Positions 60,758 to 64,000 of a DNA stretch of 64,000 bases are shown in pieces. The notes below the pieces were generated by a model. The model was not told where the DNA came from and did not search any database. It was given only the letters and a program-made list of their open reading frames with translations. The stretch's first letter is position 1; each line of letters starts with the position of its first letter. The translations under genes and the position numbers were made by a program. This stretch comes from Enterococcus mundtii (GTDB lineage: Bacteria > Bacillota > Bacilli > Lactobacillales > Enterococcaceae): NCBI RefSeq assembly GCF_002813755.1, contig NZ_CP018061.1:982001-1046000 (forward strand), given 5' to 3'.

Positions 60758-61615
60758 ATGGTTATATACAATGAATTTATTACAAAGTTGGCATTGGTCA
60801 AAGGACTGAGCGGAGAGCAAAAATGGCGTGTGATCCGTCATCTATTGAGTGAAAAGAAAGAATGGTTGTCGGTTGATGATATGTTGACAGTTTCGCACTT
60901 CAATCGCTCTAGAGCAAGTTTTTATGACTATTGGAGCCAGATCAACTATACTTGGCGGAATAGAATAGGAGAGAATCCATACATAACTTTTCTTGATCCA
61001 ATCTACCCTTCACAATTGCTTCATTTGGCAAATCCCCCGATCTTATTATTTTATCGAGGTGATCTTTCGCTGATGAAACGAAAAATGATCGCTGTCGTTG
61101 GTGGTAGACAAACATCTGGTTATGCGAGAAAAATCGTAGAGCGAGTGATCACTCCTGTGATTGACCAAGACTATATAGTTGTTAGTGGCTGTGCGAAAGG
61201 CGTAGACACTTATGCGCATCAAGTAGCGATCCGCTGTTCAGGCAGAACGATTGCAGTGATCGGTACGGGGATCAATCATAGTTATCCGAAAGAAAATCAG
61301 CAGTTGCAACGAGGGATTGCTAGAGATCATCTTTTATTAAGTGAGTTTTTACCAGATGTTGGTCCACAAAAATTTCATTTTCCTATGAGAAATCGTCTGA
61401 TTGCCGCTTTATCAAGTGGAATCTGTGTGATTGAAGCAAAAGCAAAAAGCGGCTCATTGATCACAGCAGAGCAAGGCTTAGAGATTGGACGTCCGATTTT
61501 TTCTGTCCCTGGGAATATTTTGACAGGTCAATCCACTGGTTGTCACCAATTGATCCAAGATGGAGCGATATGTACCTTTTCAGGACAAGATATCCTTAAT
61601 GAATTGGAATCATAA
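60758..61615 (+). CDS. dprA: DNA-processing protein DprA
   Basis: Loads RecA on incoming single-stranded DNA during transformation. The 285-residue protein has the Rossmann-like core with MIAVVGGRQTSGYARKI, the conserved VVSGCAKGVDTYAHQVAIRCSGRTIAVIGTGI, and the C-terminal SLITAEQGLEIGRPIFSVPGNI. The N-terminal part is helical, as usual. Located between rnhB and topA, as in many Firmicutes. The ribosome binding site is inside a hairpin, which suggests low or regulated translation. Confidence 0.94.
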   Translation: MVIYNEFITKLALVKGLSGEQKWRVIRHLLSEKKEWLSVDDMLTVSHFNRSRASFYDYWSQINYTWRNRIGENPYITFLDPIYPSQLLHLANPPILLFYRGDLSLMKRKMIAVVGGRQTSGYARKIVERVITPVIDQDYIVVSGCAKGVDTYAHQVAIRCSGRTIAVIGTGINHSYPKENQQLQRGIARDHLLLSEFLPDVGPQKFHFPMRNRLIAALSSGICVIEAKAKSGSLITAEQGLEIGRPIFSVPGNILTGQSTGCHQLIQDGAICTFSGQDILNELES

Positions 61616-61741
61616 CGATTGATTTATTATTGCTTTCCTTGACAAACGATTTCTGAATGGATATGATAAGCTACGATTTGTAAAAGTCCTTGTAACATAT
61701 ATATAGTAGGAACCCGAAAATGGAAAGGAGTCCATTCAGGA

Positions 61742-63820
61742 ATGGCATATAAATATTTAGTGATCGTAGAATCACCTGCAAAAGCCAAGACGATTGAAAA
61801 ATATCTTGGCCGTAATTATAAAGTAATGGCTAGTGTAGGACATATTCGTGACTTACCTAAAAGTAAGATGGGGATCGATTTTGAAAATAATTATGAACCG
61901 CATTATATCTCGATTCGAGGAAAAGGCGACGTCATCAAAAGTCTAAAAGCAGCGGCAAAAAAAGCGCAAAAAGTTTACCTCGCAAGTGACCCGGATAGAG
62001 AAGGGGAAGCAATTGCTTGGCATTTGGCTTATTTATTAGGTTTGGATCTCAACGATAAGAATCGTGTTGTCTTCAATGAAATCACCAAGGATGCAGTCAA
62101 AGCGGCATTTAAAGAGCCACGTACGATCGATGTGGATCTTGTCGATGCGCAACAAGCACGTCGAACGCTTGACCGTATCGTTGGTTATTCGATTAGTCCG
62201 ATCTTATGGCGTAAAGTAAAAAAAGGCTTGAGTGCTGGTCGAGTCCAGTCGATCGCATTGAAGATCATCATTGAACGCGAAAAAGAGATCCGTGATTTTA
62301 CGCCGGAAGAGTATTGGAGTATTGACGGAAACTTTAAGAAAGAACGTAAGAAGTTCAAAGCAAACTTTTGGGGAGTCGATGGCAAAAAGAAAAAATTGTC
62401 CGATGCCGAAACTGTCAAAGAAGTGACTGACCGGATCACTGGTAAAGAGTTTGCAGTAACAAAAGTCGAAAAGAAGGAACGCAAGCGAAATCCTGCGAAC
62501 CCATTCACGACAAGTAGTTTGCAACAAGAAGCCGCTCGTAAATTGAATTTCAGAACACGTAAAACCATGATGGTGGCGCAACAGTTGTATGAAGGAATCT
62601 CACTTGGCAAACAAGGCACGATCGGGTTGATCACGTATATGCGTACCGATTCTACACGGATCGCCGATACTGCTAAAGCCGAAGTCGCAACGTTCATCGA
62701 AGAAACATACGGAAAAGAATTCTCCAGTCATTCGGAACGTAAAGCAACGAACTCTAAAGGGGCACAAGATGCCCATGAAGCAGTGCGTCCAACCAGTGCA
62801 TTACGTACACCAGATGAGTTGAAACAATACTTGGATAAAGACCAATTGAAATTATATACATTGATTTGGTCACGATTTGTTGCAAGTCAAATGACACCAG
62901 CTGTATTGGATACGATGAAAGTCACGTTGGAACAAAATGATGTAAGGTTCATTGCGAATGGCTCAAAAATCAAATTCAAAGGGTTCATGCAAGTGTATGT
63001 TGAAGGCCGCGATGATGGGAAAGAAGACAAAGAAAACATTTTGCCAGAGTTAGCAGAAGGCGATACGGTACAATCTGTCGATATCGAACCGAAACAACAT
63101 TTCACACAACCGCCTGCACGTTATAGTGAAGCGACATTGATCCGTGCATTGGAAGAAAACGGAGTAGGTCGTCCCTCGACTTATGCGCCAACGTTAGATA
63201 CGATCCAACGACGATATTATGTGAAGTTGACACAAAAACGTTTTGAACCAACCGAATTAGGTGAGATCGTCAATTCGTTGATCTGTGAGTTCTTCCCACA
63301 AATCGTAGATATCCATTTTACAGCTGAAATGGAAGATGACTTGGATAAAGTCGAAGAAGGAAAAGAAGAATGGATCGAAGTCGTCGATCGTTTTTATAAA
63401 CCATTTGAAAAAGAATTATCGAATGCCGAAGAAAAAATCGAGAAAATCCAGATCAAAGATGAACCAGCTGGTTTTGATTGTGATTTGTGTGGGCATCCGA
63501 TGGTGATAAAATTAGGGAAGTATGGTAAATTCTATGCATGTAGTAATTTTCCAGATTGCCGAAACACCAAACCAATCGTCAAGGAAATCGGCGTCACTTG
63601 TCCCGTGTGTCATGAAGGACAAGTCATCGAACGTAAATCTAAGAAAAATCGTCTATTCTATGGCTGCTCTCGTTTCCCAGAATGTGAATTCACCTCTTGG
63701 GAAAAACCAATCGGCAGAAATTGTCCGAAATGTGACCATTATTTGGTCGAGAAAAAAGTCAAAGGCGGCAAACAAGTGGTTTGTACGAATGGCGATTACG
63801 AAGAAGATGTTCAAAAATAA
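61742..63820 (+). CDS. topA: DNA topoisomerase I
   Basis: Relaxes negative supercoils. The 692-residue protein has a TOPRIM domain ([37 protein letters not shown]), the active Tyr in [13 protein letters not shown], and EEYWSIDG and [14 protein letters not shown] in the core. Three C-terminal Cys4 zinc ribbons follow (CDLCGHPM...C...C; CPVCHEGQ...[15 protein letters not shown]...C), the last one shortened. The start is ATG 61742 after GAAAGGAG, and trmFO follows. Confidence 0.97.
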   Translation: MAYKYLVIVESPAKAKTIEKYLGRNYKVMASVGHIRDLPKSKMGIDFENNYEPHYISIRGKGDVIKSLKAAAKKAQKVYLASDPDREGEAIAWHLAYLLGLDLNDKNRVVFNEITKDAVKAAFKEPRTIDVDLVDAQQARRTLDRIVGYSISPILWRKVKKGLSAGRVQSIALKIIIEREKEIRDFTPEEYWSIDGNFKKERKKFKANFWGVDGKKKKLSDAETVKEVTDRITGKEFAVTKVEKKERKRNPANPFTTSSLQQEAARKLNFRTRKTMMVAQQLYEGISLGKQGTIGLITYMRTDSTRIADTAKAEVATFIEETYGKEFSSHSERKATNSKGAQDAHEAVRPTSALRTPDELKQYLDKDQLKLYTLIWSRFVASQMTPAVLDTMKVTLEQNDVRFIANGSKIKFKGFMQVYVEGRDDGKEDKENILPELAEGDTVQSVDIEPKQHFTQPPARYSEATLIRALEENGVGRPSTYAPTLDTIQRRYYVKLTQKRFEPTELGEIVNSLICEFFPQIVDIHFTAEMEDDLDKVEEGKEEWIEVVDRFYKPFEKELSNAEEKIEKIQIKDEPAGFDCDLCGHPMVIKLGKYGKFYACSNFPDCRNTKPIVKEIGVTCPVCHEGQVIERKSKKNRLFYGCSRFPECEFTSWEKPIGRNCPKCDHYLVEKKVKGGKQVVCTNGDYEEDVQK

Positions 63821-63842
63821 AGAAATGAGAAGAGGTTTTTAG

Positions 63843-64000
63843 TTGAAAATCGTCAATGTAGTAGGTGCAGGTCTAGCTGGAAGCGAAGCAGCCTGGCAAA
63901 TCGCTCAAGCGGGTGTACCTGTAAAGTTATATGAAATGAGACCAGTTAAGAAGACAGAAGCGCATCATACAGATAATTTTGCTGAATTAGTCTGTTCCAA
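63843..64000 (+). CDS. trmFO: tRNA uracil-54 C5-methyltransferase TrmFO, N-terminal part
   Basis: Folate- and FAD-dependent methylation of U54 in tRNA. Only about 52 residues are in the window: [52 protein letters not shown], with the FAD-binding [11 protein letters not shown]. The TTG start at 63843 follows AAGAGG and is 22 bases after topA, the usual topA-trmFO order. The gene is cut by the window edge. Confidence 0.95.
   Translation, partial: MKIVNVVGAGLAGSEAAWQIAQAGVPVKLYEMRPVKKTEAHHTDNFAELVCS

Noticed and set aside
62185..62697. Minus-strand open frame of 170 codons
   Set aside because: Antisense to the topoisomerase I core; no independent support.

Overview
The window is a low-GC Firmicutes chromosome and almost certainly Enterococcus. 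The evidence is gene content and order: dnaG-rpoD, fur-xerD-ribT-scpA-scpB-rluB, ribU behind an FMN riboswitch, ypbB-recQ followed by the LysM protein named for SAG1386/EF1546, cmk-rpsA-der-hup, thyA-folA and rbgA-rnhB-dprA-topA-trmFO. The codon use, ribosome binding sites and small LPKTG/BspA-type surface proteins also fit. I cannot fix the species; the E. faecium/hirae/mundtii side of the genus is a guess. I see no tRNA, rRNA, CRISPR array or complete insertion sequence.

Layout. 1-4.4 kb: a cell-wall lysozyme, a DUF368 (PopT-type) lipid-carrier translocase and a CtpE-like P-type ATPase. 4.4-10 kb: dnaG, rpoD and a MapZ-type division-site protein. 10-16 kb: cvfB, fur (with an exact PerR-type box upstream), xerD, ribT, scpAB, rluB, the FMN riboswitch and ribU. 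16-22 kb: a YfcC-family transporter with a candidate cre site, pepV, a toxin-antitoxin cassette flanked by two copies of one terminator, a hydrolase and ferredoxin. 22-29.5 kb: ypbB, recQ-like helicase, LysM protein, cmk, rpsA, der and hup. 29.7-32.6 kb: a protein that looks like a catalytically dead 3-dehydroquinate synthase, then a TPR protein (YpiA-like) and YpiB.

32.6-41.3 kb is the accessory part. It sits between ypiB and the ypjC/ypjD homologues, which are near neighbours in Bacillus. It encodes an AgrC/AgrA-like sensor-regulator pair without any AgrB/AgrD, a 38-residue hydrophobic peptide, several small membrane proteins (one broken by a one-base deletion in an A run), a large BspA-type repeat surface protein, a membrane-anchored partner, a second secreted protein sharing the BspA protein's C-terminal domain, a small LPKTG protein and a decayed gene. 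A reasonable reading is a peptide- or signal-regulated surface-adhesion locus; the link between regulator and surface genes is inference.

41.4-64 kb returns to housekeeping: YitT family, MazG-like pyrophosphohydrolase, cca, a CPA1 Na+/H+ antiporter, a YfmR-like ABC-F ATPase, thyA-folA, DegV, the ypmR-ypmS-msrA-yozE run, signal peptidase I, a VOC protein, a divergent pair (secreted protein / membrane-bound Xre-type regulator) with two palindromes between them, a gap holding a decayed gene, an APH-family kinase, then rbgA-rnhB-dprA-topA and the start of trmFO, cut by the window edge.
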